64,000 nt of DNA from Lentibacillus jeotgali. GTDB lineage: Bacteria; Bacillota; Bacilli; Bacillales; Amphibacillaceae. The notes under the pieces were generated by a model, which saw only the letters and a list, made by a program, of their open reading frames with translations, was not told where the DNA came from and did no database searches. Positions within the stretch are counted from its first letter, which is position 1. Every line of letters begins with the position of its first letter. Positions 41,123 to 50,243 of this stretch are shown here, in pieces. The stretch covers positions 1 to 64,000 of the forward strand of contig NZ_AGAV01000003.1 in assembly GCF_000224785.1 (NCBI RefSeq). Direction: 5' to 3'. The position numbers and the translations under genes were made by a program.

Positions 41123-43735
41123 GCGCGACACGTTGCTAGTTGAAAAGACTAGACACACTAACAAATTTTAGTGGAGAACTCTTAGTTCGAGAGGTGGAAT
41201 GATAGGGTAACGCCTTGAAACGCCCCTTTAATACTCCGACATGCGACAAGTAGATATGTGTAATCGAAAGTGGTATGAAGCTCGGTGAAGACGGCAGAAA
41301 TTTATCGTAGTAGTGGTAACACCAACCGAAAGGGCGGTGGAGGCATCGTCCATAGATTATATGCCGGAAGTCGTAAAAAGCTTGGCATGGTGAGAATGTG
41401 CAGAAGCACTGACGAACTGGCGAATGTACTGTCCTAAACGCCTAAGGCATAGAAATGTGTCGGGTAGAGCCTTGAAATAAGAAGGTTATTCTATTGTATC
41501 ATGCGGTGGAGTAAGAATTGTTTTTATGAAACTCCGTGGAGTGTTATAGGCACTTGAAGTGGTACAGGGCAAAAGTCAGCACCTAAACCATAGCATTGAT
41601 AGAACTAAGGGAACGTGGGAAGTCAAGAACGTGGAGTTTACACAGACAATGAAGCGTTACTAGGGAACTAAGAATTATTAATAACCTAGTTTAATCTTGA
41701 TGAAAGCAGTGACATGAGCTTTGAAACTTCTGTAATGGAAGTAGAGCAACAGTCACAAGTCAACATTATAAAGAAAAGAAACCTAAGTCATTACCATAGA
41801 TTTCCCGTAAGACCAAAAGGTCACAACCAGGAACTTCTAAGGGGGTGACGAACTATGGACAACATTAGACACAAAGATAGAAAACTCAGACATTCGGAAT
41901 ACTACGGTATGCAAGAAGTGTACGATAAACTCTATCAAAGAAGTGTCGAAAACCAAAATTTCAAATCACTCATGAAAATCATTACATCTGATAACAATAT
42001 TCTTTTGGCATATAGAAATATAAAACGAAATGGCGGAAGTACAACAACAGGTGTAGATGGTAAAACAATTAAAGATATTGAGATACTGGACACTGATGAA
42101 TTTCTAAACATCGTGAAAAGAAGGTTTGCGTGTTATAAACCAAGAAAGGTTAAACGAGTAGAAATACCGAAACCAAACGGTAAGAAACGCCCACTGGGTA
42201 TTCCGTCTATATGGGACAGAATAGCACAACAATGTTTCTTACAGGTTTTAGAGCCAATATGTGAAGCAAAATTCAACTCACATAGTCACGGTTTCAGACC
42301 AAATAAATCAACGGAACACGCAATAGCCGACTGTGCAAAGAAGATGAATATCATCAAAATGCAATATGTGGTCGATATAGATATCAAAGGATTCTTCGAT
42401 GAAGTATGGCATTCAAAACTAATTAGGCAGCTCTGGGCTATGGGAATACGAGATAAACAAGTCCTAGTCATTATCAGGAAAATGTTGGAGTCGCCGATAC
42501 AATTTCCAAATGGAAAAGTATTCACACCGACGAAAGGAACGATGCAAGGCGGTATTTTATCGCCATTACTTGCTAACGTAAATCTCAATGAGTTCGATTG
42601 GTGGATAGCGAATCAATGGGAAAATCGAAGAATGTCGGAGATAAAAACCCAATACAATTCCAATGGGACTGAACACATGGGAAATCACCATAGAAAAATG
42701 CGCTCACATACTAATCTTAAGGAATGCTATTTCGTAAGATATGGTGATGATTTCAAGGTTTTCTGCCCAGACAGAAAAACAGCAGAAAAACTATATCATG
42801 CTTGTAAGCAGTGGTTAGAAGAACGTTTACGTTTGCCAATATCGGAGGAGAAGTCCAAGATCACTTACCTTCGTAAAGAAGAAAGCGAGTTTTTAGGTTT
42901 CTCACTAAAGTTAGAAAGAAAAGGCAAAAATCGCTATGTTATGCATTCCCATATATGCACCAAAGCTATTAATCGAATGAAACAGGAACTAAAAGCACAA
43001 ATAATACAGATTCAGAAAGCTCCTAGACGTGCTGACGGGATTAGAGCAATTGGCAAGTACAATAGTAAAGTTATAGGAATGCACAACTACTATAGGATAG
43101 CCACACATGTCAATAAGGATTTCAAGAAAATTCACTACCCAGTGCTTTTAACAATGAATACCCGATTGATAAATTCTGGACTATCTAAAACTGGAAAATA
43201 TACCGGAAAGGATAAAGGTATAGTCAGATACACAAATTCGAAGAATATGAGATACCTGCTCGGTAGACCCATAATTCCTGTGAGTTACGTACGGCACCGA
43301 AAGCCTATGTACCCTAAAACATACATTAATAAATATACCTCACAAGGTAGAAAACTAATTCATGACAATCAAAAGGCTGTGTCCGAAGCTTCACTTCAAT
43401 GGCTACGAGAACACCCTGTAATAAATGACCGTGCAACGGTCGAATTTAATGATAACAGGATTTCCTTGTATGTCGCGCAATATGGTAGGTGCTCCGTAAC
43501 AGAAGAGGAATTAGAAATAACTGATATGCACTGTCATCATAAAAAACCGTACCACCTAACACATGATGACAGCTATGACAACTTGACGCTCATAAAACCC
43601 GAAGCACATGCGCTTATACATGCAATAAGAACCGATACTATCAATGAATATCTAGCGATATTAAAGCTTAATGAACAGCAGCTTCATAAGCTTAACAAGT
43701 TTCCGGTACCAGTGCTCTTAATTTTCTTGTAGGAA
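41123..43735 (+). mobile_element. group II intron 3, truncated at its 3' end
   Basis: The 5' end GCGCGACACGTTGCTAG aligns with GTGCGAAACGTTCTTAG of intron 2. About 730 bases of intron RNA precede the RT gene and include the shared block ending CCTAAACG. After the RT stop there is no domain V or VI hairpin, unlike introns 1 and 2, so the intron could not splice. The right edge is set at the end of intron-like coding sequence. The flanking topB exon is missing too, so one deletion probably removed both. Confidence 0.8.
41855..43732 (+). CDS. group II intron reverse transcriptase/maturase (intron 3)
   Basis: This 625-residue protein is a sister of the other two intron proteins: GIPSIWDRIAQQ, QGGILSPLLANVNLNEFD, an HNH domain (CSVTEEELEITDMHCHHKKP...H). 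The RT active site reads VRYGDDFKVF, so YADD is changed to YGDD. The last residues (FPVPVLLIFL) do not match the relatives and mark the truncation point. ATG 41855 follows AAGGGGGTGACG. It may still be translated, but its own intron RNA is incomplete. Confidence 0.9.
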   Translation: MDNIRHKDRKLRHSEYYGMQEVYDKLYQRSVENQNFKSLMKIITSDNNILLAYRNIKRNGGSTTTGVDGKTIKDIEILDTDEFLNIVKRRFACYKPRKVKRVEIPKPNGKKRPLGIPSIWDRIAQQCFLQVLEPICEAKFNSHSHGFRPNKSTEHAIADCAKKMNIIKMQYVVDIDIKGFFDEVWHSKLIRQLWAMGIRDKQVLVIIRKMLESPIQFPNGKVFTPTKGTMQGGILSPLLANVNLNEFDWWIANQWENRRMSEIKTQYNSNGTEHMGNHHRKMRSHTNLKECYFVRYGDDFKVFCPDRKTAEKLYHACKQWLEERLRLPISEEKSKITYLRKEESEFLGFSLKLERKGKNRYVMHSHICTKAINRMKQELKAQIIQIQKAPRRADGIRAIGKYNSKVIGMHNYYRIATHVNKDFKKIHYPVLLTMNTRLINSGLSKTGKYTGKDKGIVRYTNSKNMRYLLGRPIIPVSYVRHRKPMYPKTYINKYTSQGRKLIHDNQKAVSEASLQWLREHPVINDRATVEFNDNRISLYVAQYGRCSVTEEELEITDMHCHHKKPYHLTHDDSYDNLTLIKPEAHALIHAIRTDTINEYLAILKLNEQQLHKLNKFPVPVLLIFL

Positions 43736-44112
43736 ATCTAAAAAATATATTAGATGAAAGTGCAAAATGTATGTTTAATCATATTTTAATTGCTTGAAAA
43801 ACCTGTAGATAAGTATATGTAATATACAGGTAATATACAAAAATGGTTTCATCCCCTTATTTTACAATGACTAACAGTTCTCAAAACGAAACAATACGTT
43901 ATCAAAGCTCTCTTTCCTTAACAGGGAAGGGGGCTTTTTTTATACTGCATGTCACGTGCAGTAAGCTCTCCACTGATTGGGGGAGGCCATCTTTCTACAG
44001 GATTCTGCAAGGACAGCATTTTTGACTCAAAGAACATTAGATTAAGACATTCCATTTTGGCTCGTTTTCGAGTATCATAAAATATAACAGTAATTGACAG
44101 GAGGCGTACATA
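43736..44112 (+). other. junction between the element remnant and chromosomal genes
   Basis: No gene is seen in this 377-base stretch. It holds a CCTGTA/TACAGG inverted repeat near 43800-43830. A terminator lies at about 43905-43941 (AAGCTCTCTTTCC / GGGAAGGGGGCTT plus T run). No attachment-site repeat matching the element's left side could be found by eye. Confidence 0.5.
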
Positions 44113-45285
44113 GTGGCAGAGATTAAACGATTATCTTTAGCAGCAGAAGCTGACAATATTTTTGCCCTGTCGCAATTTGCGTTTCAATATGATTTGACAG
44201 AAAATGCGTTGAATAAGAAAAAAGAAGAAGCACAACGTCATATTATTTGGGGCTGGATGGAGAATAATCAGCTGGCTGCCAAACTGCACCTGATTCCATT
44301 ATCGTGTTATATCAACGGAGAAACGGTTGAAATGGGCGGTATCAGTTCTGTGGCAACATGGCCGGAATATCGCAGACAGGGAGCTGTAAGAGGATTACTG
44401 CATCATGCCCTGCACCATATGCGAAAGCACGGACAACCCCTATCCTTTCTCCATCCGTTTTCGTTTGCTTTTTACAGGAAATTCGGCTGGGAGCATACAT
44501 TTTCAGAAAAAACCTACACCATCCCAATTACTGTCTTGAAACGGAATTGGAAAACTATAGGATACGTTAGCCTTATTGAGAATGATATTGCTGCATTGCA
44601 TACGGTTTATACTGAATACGCCAAGCAATTCAACGGAACGCTTGTCCGTGACGAAAAGTGGTGGAAACAGCGTGTTTTACGCGGAGATTGGCATAAAGCA
44701 GTTGCTTATGACGAAGACGGAAAAGCAGAAGGATATATACTTTATAACGTGAAAGAAGGCAGAGTGACGGTTCATGAACTGGCATTTGCCACGCTTAATG
44801 CACAAAAATTACTCCTGCAATTCATCGCGAATCATGATTCAATGGCGGAAACGGTCGAAATGACTGTGCCGGAAAATGACGACCTGGCGTTGCTTGTCGA
44901 TGAACCCCGGTTTGAGCAAAGAGTCAATCCATATTTTATGGCGAGGATTGTCAATGTATTGAATTTCCTAAAGGCGTATCCGTTTAAACAAGGCCCTGGT
45001 GAACCGGTAACTTTACATGTAAATGATGCGTTTTTATCGGAAAACGACGGTGTCTATCAGCTGTCACAAACAACGCCTGGCACGAATGTCACTTATATAC
45101 AGGCGAACATCGAACAAGGAGAAGGTATTCACTGCAGTGTGCAGCAGCTTACTTCCATGCTGATGGGGTATAGGCGTCCGGCAGAGCTGTATGCTGCGGA
45201 CCTTATCCAGGGAAAGCCGGACCAGGTAGAGCATCTGGAGAATATCATTCCGAATCGACAAACATTCTTCCCGGATTTTTATTAA
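44113..45285 (+). CDS. Eis-like GNAT acetyltransferase
   Basis: This 390-residue protein has the Eis layout: an N-terminal GNAT domain with acetyl-CoA loop EYRRQGAVRGLLHHAL (about 85-100), HPFSFAFYRKFGWEHTF, a second GNAT-like fold, and an SCP-type C-terminal domain. It ends with an aromatic C-terminus (FFPDFY) characteristic of the family, whose terminal carboxylate is catalytic. Eis enzymes acetylate amines, including aminoglycosides in some species; the substrate here is unknown. It starts at GTG behind ACAGGAGGCG. It is the first chromosomal gene after the element. Confidence 0.85.
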   Translation: MAEIKRLSLAAEADNIFALSQFAFQYDLTENALNKKKEEAQRHIIWGWMENNQLAAKLHLIPLSCYINGETVEMGGISSVATWPEYRRQGAVRGLLHHALHHMRKHGQPLSFLHPFSFAFYRKFGWEHTFSEKTYTIPITVLKRNWKTIGYVSLIENDIAALHTVYTEYAKQFNGTLVRDEKWWKQRVLRGDWHKAVAYDEDGKAEGYILYNVKEGRVTVHELAFATLNAQKLLLQFIANHDSMAETVEMTVPENDDLALLVDEPRFEQRVNPYFMARIVNVLNFLKAYPFKQGPGEPVTLHVNDAFLSENDGVYQLSQTTPGTNVTYIQANIEQGEGIHCSVQQLTSMLMGYRRPAELYAADLIQGKPDQVEHLENIIPNRQTFFPDFY

Positions 45286-45407
45286 ATTCTTGGGAAATAT
45301 GACCTATTATCACAAAAAACATTAAAATTAGTGTGATATTTTCATATACTACGTTAAAATAGATAACATACAGCAAACAACCATTATTTACTAAAGGAAT
45401 GTCATTC

Positions 45408-46082
45408 ATGCTCTATCATGTTAATCTTATAAAATTCTTCTTTCCAATTGATGACCATTTATTCCGGCTGAGAAAGGCAGAAGCTTTGAAAAATTTGTGG
45501 AAAATTTGTCTGCTGCTAATCCTATGCATTGCGGGTTTATATGCTTGGATGGCACTCCTCGGTATAGGATCCAGCATCATTTCTGAGGAAGCGACATCTT
45601 TGACGACGTTTCAGTATGAAGCTGGAAAAGTTTGGTTCGTCGTGGGACGGATGGCATTTGCTGTCGTTTTTGCCCTATTGATTTTATTTATTCCGTCGTT
45701 ATTTTTTTATGCCTTCACTGATATCCCTTATAAAAAACTCGTCCTTTTGCAGCAAATCGTACTTTTTGTCATGCTGATTGAACGGGTTTTATGGATACCG
45801 CTTGCCGTCTATGGGGGACTTGACTGGTATGTTTCACCTTGGTCATTTGGTATCATCGCCGCATATTTCACGGAGGCCCAGTGGGTAATTTTCTTCTTCG
45901 GCGCAATCTCGCTCTTTCAGCTATGGGTCATCTGGTTGCAAGCGAAATTTTTAAGCTATTTATCACCGGTAAAAAAACGTTGGATTTGGTTGGGTGTGAT
46001 TTTTATACATATTTTATACTGGGCCGGCGCTGCCGCATTGGCCTTTCTGGATAGTCATTTGATAAGCGGGTGGTTTGCATGA
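45408..46082 (+). CDS. Yip1-type membrane protein (YknW-like)
   Basis: This 224-residue protein has a short cytoplasmic N-terminus and five hydrophobic helices, the Yip1 topology. Its stop overlaps the start of an HlyD-type adaptor in ATGA, as expected for yknW-yknX. In B. subtilis YknW helps assemble the YknXYZ exporter. No ABC transporter genes follow here. ATG 45408 has better spacing from AAAGGA than ATG 45399. Identification rests mainly on topology and pairing. Confidence 0.65.
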   Translation: MLYHVNLIKFFFPIDDHLFRLRKAEALKNLWKICLLLILCIAGLYAWMALLGIGSSIISEEATSLTTFQYEAGKVWFVVGRMAFAVVFALLILFIPSLFFYAFTDIPYKKLVLLQQIVLFVMLIERVLWIPLAVYGGLDWYVSPWSFGIIAAYFTEAQWVIFFFGAISLFQLWVIWLQAKFLSYLSPVKKRWIWLGVIFIHILYWAGAAALAFLDSHLISGWFA

Positions 46083-47620
46083 GTCGTCGCAGAAAGCTTA
46101 TTCTGACAGTTGTTGTCTTATTTATTGGCATTAATAGTTTCCTTGTGTATGCTGATGATGAAGACCGGGTCCCGCGGGTGACGTATATTCAGGAATGGAC
46201 GCAAACATTTGAACAGGATATGTCCGAAACCATCGAAACAACTGGCGTTTTGGCGACTGCTGAAGAGAAGAATGTTTATTTTGATCAGAAAAAGGGGAGT
46301 TTTCAGGAATTTCTTGTTGAAGAAGGCACTGAGGTGGAAATCGGTGATGATCTATTCACGTATAAGGCTGACAGTTATTTTGAAACAATGACTGATCTGG
46401 AAAGTAAACAGCAAAAGCTGACTGGTGAAATTCAAGCAATTGAATCGGCGATTGCCTCTATTTCAGCTTATCGAATCCCTGAAACTGACATGGAGACCAA
46501 CTCTGCTAATCGAATGCCTGAGACTAACATGGAGGCCGATTCTGCTAATTTGCCTCCTGAAATTGATTTGGAGAACGAGGCAGATAGTGTAGAAGGCACA
46601 ATGGGGATGACTAGCAGATCGGTCGATGCTAATTACATGAAAGAGCAATATCTGGCTGAAAAGGAAAAAGAACTTGCGCAAAAGGAAGCAGAACTTCAGA
46701 GTGTACAGGCACAGATATCTGAACTGGAATCAAACGGTGAAACCATAACTGTAGAAAGTCCTTATCAAGGAAAAGTGACCACTGTCTCTGATTCACTCGA
46801 TAACCCGGTGGTGACCATTTGGGATAATCAGCTGCAGGCAGAAGGTGAATTAACAGAAGCGGAGCGGATGAAAGTTGAGCAGGAAATGCCTGTTGAGGTG
46901 GACATCAGGGGAAATGATACTGTTTTAAATGGAACCCTGAGCACCGTAAGCGCTTCACCTGAAAGTGTTGATGTTCATGGGTCAAGTCTGTATCCGTTTG
47001 AAGTAAGCTTTGAAGACGAACAGCCGTCACAATCAGAAGAGGCGCCACAAGCAGAAGCATCTGACGTACAGATTAAATTACCACCTTCCGAAGAAACGGT
47101 AGAAAACGGACAACCGGATGGCTCACGTGACACAAAGGATACGGCCTCATCCCAGGAAACAGAAGATCCCGGCCAGCCATCGGAGTCACCTGACACAGAG
47201 GAGGCGGAGCGGCCATCATCAGACACTCAAGCTGCTGAACAAGGGGAAGCGGACCAGTCAGACATGGAGGACTTATTGCCCGGCTATCATGCAGGTTTGA
47301 CGATAACTACCAATGAATCCCAAGGTGCAGCGGCGGTGATGAAGAGCCAGCTGTTTAATAAGCATTTATGGAAAATGACAAGTGAAGGCCTGCTGGTTAA
47401 ACGGCCTGTAAAGACAGGCATTCATATGGATAATATGATTGAGATTACTGAAGGAGCGTCTTCTGGCGAATGGATCGCTGAGTCAGACAACGATCAATTT
47501 CACGACGGTGCAGTGTTTATGACACCATTGAAGATCGAGGACATAGAATGGCAAGATTTGAGGAAATATGATAATGTGAATTGGAAACGATATATGATTA
47601 TAGGGTTATTGTCGAGATAA
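46079..47620 (+). CDS. HlyD/RND-type adaptor protein with acidic insert (YknX-like)
   Basis: This 513-residue protein has an N-terminal signal anchor (LILTVVVLFIGINSFLVYA) and a biotinyl-lipoyl-like hairpin region (QEFLVEEGTEVEIGDDLFTY). A coiled coil follows (about 170-225), then beta-barrel parts (TITVESPYQGKVTTVSDSLD). Two unusual inserts are seen: near-repeats of RIPETDMETNSAN at about 137-165, and a P/E/S-rich stretch of about 90 residues (about 315-405). Adaptors of this type link inner-membrane exporters to the envelope. It overlaps the Yip1-type gene by four bases. Its transporter partner is not adjacent. Confidence 0.75.
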   Translation: MSRRRKLILTVVVLFIGINSFLVYADDEDRVPRVTYIQEWTQTFEQDMSETIETTGVLATAEEKNVYFDQKKGSFQEFLVEEGTEVEIGDDLFTYKADSYFETMTDLESKQQKLTGEIQAIESAIASISAYRIPETDMETNSANRMPETNMEADSANLPPEIDLENEADSVEGTMGMTSRSVDANYMKEQYLAEKEKELAQKEAELQSVQAQISELESNGETITVESPYQGKVTTVSDSLDNPVVTIWDNQLQAEGELTEAERMKVEQEMPVEVDIRGNDTVLNGTLSTVSASPESVDVHGSSLYPFEVSFEDEQPSQSEEAPQAEASDVQIKLPPSEETVENGQPDGSRDTKDTASSQETEDPGQPSESPDTEEAERPSSDTQAAEQGEADQSDMEDLLPGYHAGLTITTNESQGAAAVMKSQLFNKHLWKMTSEGLLVKRPVKTGIHMDNMIEITEGASSGEWIAESDNDQFHDGAVFMTPLKIEDIEWQDLRKYDNVNWKRYMIIGLLSR

Positions 47621-47681
47621 ACAGGGAAAACAAAAACCGCAGTTGCGGAAACAGTTATCATTATTAAACAATTTTTTCCGA

Positions 47682-47710
47682 AAGGGCGCTTGCCGGAATT
47701 TCCACAGTAA
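47682..47710 (+). repeat. partial GGGCGC-type repeat outside the array
   Basis: CGAAAGGGCGCTTGCCGGAA then TTTCC resembles the left arm. It is followed by a chromosomal gene, so the repeat is not confined to region A. Confidence 0.45.
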
Positions 47711-47726
47711 AGGAGGGGCATATCTT

Positions 47727-48128
47727 ATGGACTTAGTCTACATAGGTTTATTAATCATTGCTTTGGCGTTTGCGCTTGTAGTCACCTATGCTTCTCTCGC
47801 ATTGAAGCGTGCAGCAGACACCATGGAAAGTCTCAGTGAAACGTTAAACGAGGTAGAACAAAAATTGCATGACATTACACCGGAATTGCGTAAAACGGTG
47901 GAAGAGACTGGCAAAACAGTAGATGACCTCCGTGGTAAGATCAATGCGGTGGACGATTTATTTGCGGGGCTTGAAAATATGGGTATTTCCATTAATGAAG
48001 GAAGCCGATTTGTAAATAAGCAAGCAAAGAATGCGTCGTCATATACAACCTCTAAGAATCGAAACAGGGTAACTGAGTCAATTAAATGGGCTGATGTCGT
48101 ATACAAGCTGTATAAAAAAGTGAAGTGA
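47727..48128 (+). CDS. DUF948 family protein
   Basis: This 133-residue protein has an N-terminal membrane helix (YIGLLIIALAFALVVTYAS) followed by a heptad-like helical region (LNEVEQKLHDITPELRKTVE) and a basic C-terminus. This is the DUF948 pattern of Firmicute envelope proteins often annotated as general stress proteins. I start at ATG 47727 behind AAAGGAGGGG; the 28 upstream codons read through the repeat. It is the first of three similar genes here. Confidence 0.8.
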   Translation: MDLVYIGLLIIALAFALVVTYASLALKRAADTMESLSETLNEVEQKLHDITPELRKTVEETGKTVDDLRGKINAVDDLFAGLENMGISINEGSRFVNKQAKNASSYTTSKNRNRVTESIKWADVVYKLYKKVK

Positions 48129-48182
48129 ACATGTCTCACTGCAACTGCCAACAAATCGAAAATCAAGAAATGAGGGATATTT

Positions 48183-48533
48183 ATGAGTTTGACCGGAATT
48201 GGTGTCGTACTGATAGGAATAGCTTTTCTGGTAATCGCTGTATATGCGGCTTGGACATTGAATAATCTGGCCAATGTACTTCGTGGAATTGAAAAAACAG
48301 TTGAACAGATGCCGCAGCAGCTGGATGATATTTTCAGGGAAACAGGCCAAATGCTAAACCATACAAATGTGACGATTTCAGAAGTGAATGATAAGCTGCA
48401 TACGTTAAGCCCTTTGTTTTACATGGTTAATGATGTCGGTGAAATGTCCAGAAAATTAACCACCCCGCTGGCCAGGTTCAGCATGAATAAGCGTCAAAAA
48501 ACAGACAGCAAATCAGAAACGAATGAAAAATAA
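48183..48533 (+). CDS. DUF948-like protein, second
   Basis: This 116-residue protein has a membrane helix (GVVLIGIAFLVIAVYAAW), a helical part (LANVLRGIEKTVEQMPQQLD) and a basic tail. It lies 54 bases after the first DUF948 gene in the same direction and probably shares its transcript. A long hairpin follows at 48564. Confidence 0.78.
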   Translation: MSLTGIGVVLIGIAFLVIAVYAAWTLNNLANVLRGIEKTVEQMPQQLDDIFRETGQMLNHTNVTISEVNDKLHTLSPLFYMVNDVGEMSRKLTTPLARFSMNKRQKTDSKSETNEK

Positions 48534-48563
48534 GAGGCTGAGACAAAATTATTAAAGGCAAAG

Positions 48564-48621
48564 AAAAATCCGAACGATGATTCAAAATTCCTCAAATAGA
48601 TTTAGAATCAGTTCGGATTTT
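48564..48621 (+). repeat. hairpin element between convergent genes
   Basis: AAAATCCGAAC and GTTCGGATTTT are perfect 11-bp arms about 35 bases apart, with an inner GATTC/GAATC pair. It is preceded by GAGGCTGAGACAAAATT and followed by a T-rich tract. It can act as a bidirectional terminator for the convergent genes. Its size and flanks also fit a small dispersed repeat. Confidence 0.6.
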
Positions 48622-48752
48622 CTTTTTATTGTAAATGGATATCCGCGTCAACCATCCGAAGCGGTGGTTAATATCCACCCCAACATTACACCAAAATTTT
48701 CTGGTAACTATTCGTCTTCGTCTTGAGTGTTGAACGTTTAGTTGTGTTTTAG

Positions 48753-49172
48753 CTACTTATTTGCTTGCGTTTTTCGTTGGTAAATACCGTAACCTAAAGC
48801 CATTACGCCATAAATTCCTTCAAGATGGTAGCGTTCCATCATTGTGTTCTCCGTTTTGCGCTGCATTTCGTCGTTAATTTTTGTCATAATACTGAACAGA
48901 TGTTGCAGGGATTTGCCAATGTTTCCGATGACCTGGAAAATCGGGACAAGCTTGCCAAGCTGTTCATTCAGCTGTTTTATCGTGTCGTTCGCTGAGCTTA
49001 AGGTGGTTTTTAAATTTGTAATGATATCAGCTACCTGGCCCGGGAGCTTGTTCGTTGTTTTTTGAACACCTGCAAGCACTTCGGCCAAATTTTTGAGCGG
49101 TTTGATCAGCACGAAAACAAGCCCGAGCATTGCGAGACCAATGATGATAACGCCTAGTCCAACCCAATCCAT
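48753..49172 (-). CDS. DUF948-like protein, third
   Basis: This 139-residue protein resembles the two DUF948 genes on the other strand: a membrane helix (GLGVIIIGLAMLGLVFVLI), then LKNLAEVLAGVQKTTNKLPG and helical repeats. The start is ATG 49172 with GGAAGGAGAA upstream. It converges with the second gene across the hairpin at 48564. The function is unknown. Confidence 0.75.
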   Translation of the reverse strand: MDWVGLGVIIIGLAMLGLVFVLIKPLKNLAEVLAGVQKTTNKLPGQVADIITNLKTTLSSANDTIKQLNEQLGKLVPIFQVIGNIGKSLQHLFSIMTKINDEMQRKTENTMMERYHLEGIYGVMALGYGIYQRKTQANK

Positions 49173-49400
49173 AATAATTCTCCTTCCGATTTATTGACGT
49201 CGTTTGCCCTTTATTCCTTCTTTTACCCCACATATAACTGGCAGTAACCTGCCAAAATACGGCAGCTGACTGCCAGTAAATGCCCACTAATAATCAGCGG
49301 CTTAAAACAATCCTGCTGATTGAAGTTTCACTTTATCTTATCATAAACGATAAACTCGTCCCATACAATAGGAAAAGCATAGTGATAAGGGGCGAAGGGT

Positions 49401-50117
49401 ATGGAACGGTTTAAAAAGGTATTCATGTGGGGAGCGGGGTTTATTGTTCTGGCGCTGCTTATTCAATTTCCGATTCAACAGGTGGACTCGACATGGCAAA
49501 CATGGTCCCTGCCGCTGTCAGGTAAGACGATTGTTATTGACCCTGGGCATGGCGGTGTTGACGGGGGAGCGGTTGGTAAAGATGAGACGGTGGAGAAGGA
49601 TATTGTACTGGAGGTTGCCAAAAAAGCACGTGATTTTCTGCAGCAATCCGGTGCTCTTGTATATCTCACCAGAGAAGAAGATAAGGACCTTGCCTCAGAG
49701 GACACCAATGGATTGTCACGGCGAAAAGCGGAAGATATCCGTGAGCGGCTGGAATTCATTCATGAAAAAGAGGCGGATTTTTTTATTACGCTTCATTTAA
49801 ATGCATTGTCATCTGAAAAATGGCATGGGGCACAGACCTTTTACCATCCTAAAGAAGAAAAAAGCAAACACCTGGCCGAGATGATTCAGACTGAGATTAT
49901 CCGTAATCTGGAGAATACAACACGCAAGCCGCTGGCGCTCAATAATGTTTATTTGCTGAAGCATGCTGAAGTGCCTGGTGCCCTTGTTGAAATGGGTTTT
50001 TTATCAAATGAACATGAACGCGACCACCTGAAACAGGATTCATATCAGCGGAAAATGGCCGGAAGCATTTATGAAGGAATACTCCGATATAGTACCGAGG
50101 AGCCTGAAGAGGAATAA
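49401..50117 (+). CDS. cwlD: N-acetylmuramoyl-L-alanine amidase CwlD
   Basis: This 238-residue protein has an N-terminal signal anchor and an Amidase_3 domain: IVIDPGHGGVDGGAVG with the first zinc histidine, EKDIVLEVA, FFITLHLNA with the second, and GALVEMGFLSN with the catalytic glutamate. CwlD strips peptides from muramic acid in the spore cortex, a first step toward muramic-delta-lactam needed for germination. The length fits the family. Its place just before salA and gerD is the conserved Bacillus order. ATG 49401 follows AAGGGGCGAAGGG. Confidence 0.95.
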   Translation: MERFKKVFMWGAGFIVLALLIQFPIQQVDSTWQTWSLPLSGKTIVIDPGHGGVDGGAVGKDETVEKDIVLEVAKKARDFLQQSGALVYLTREEDKDLASEDTNGLSRRKAEDIRERLEFIHEKEADFFITLHLNALSSEKWHGAQTFYHPKEEKSKHLAEMIQTEIIRNLENTTRKPLALNNVYLLKHAEVPGALVEMGFLSNEHERDHLKQDSYQRKMAGSIYEGILRYSTEEPEEE

Positions 50118-50243
50118 CGCTATCCCTGAAATCAATGATTCATATTACTTAGAAATTAAGTGATTTGTGTTATACTAGCGTTGTATGCAAATTACTGCAA
50201 ACTTCGTTGTATATATATGCTAGGAAAAGGATGGTGACCAACC

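Noticed and set aside
43843-44025. 60-codon frame after the element remnant
   Set aside because: It crosses a terminator hairpin, and has no ribosome site and no recognisable sequence.
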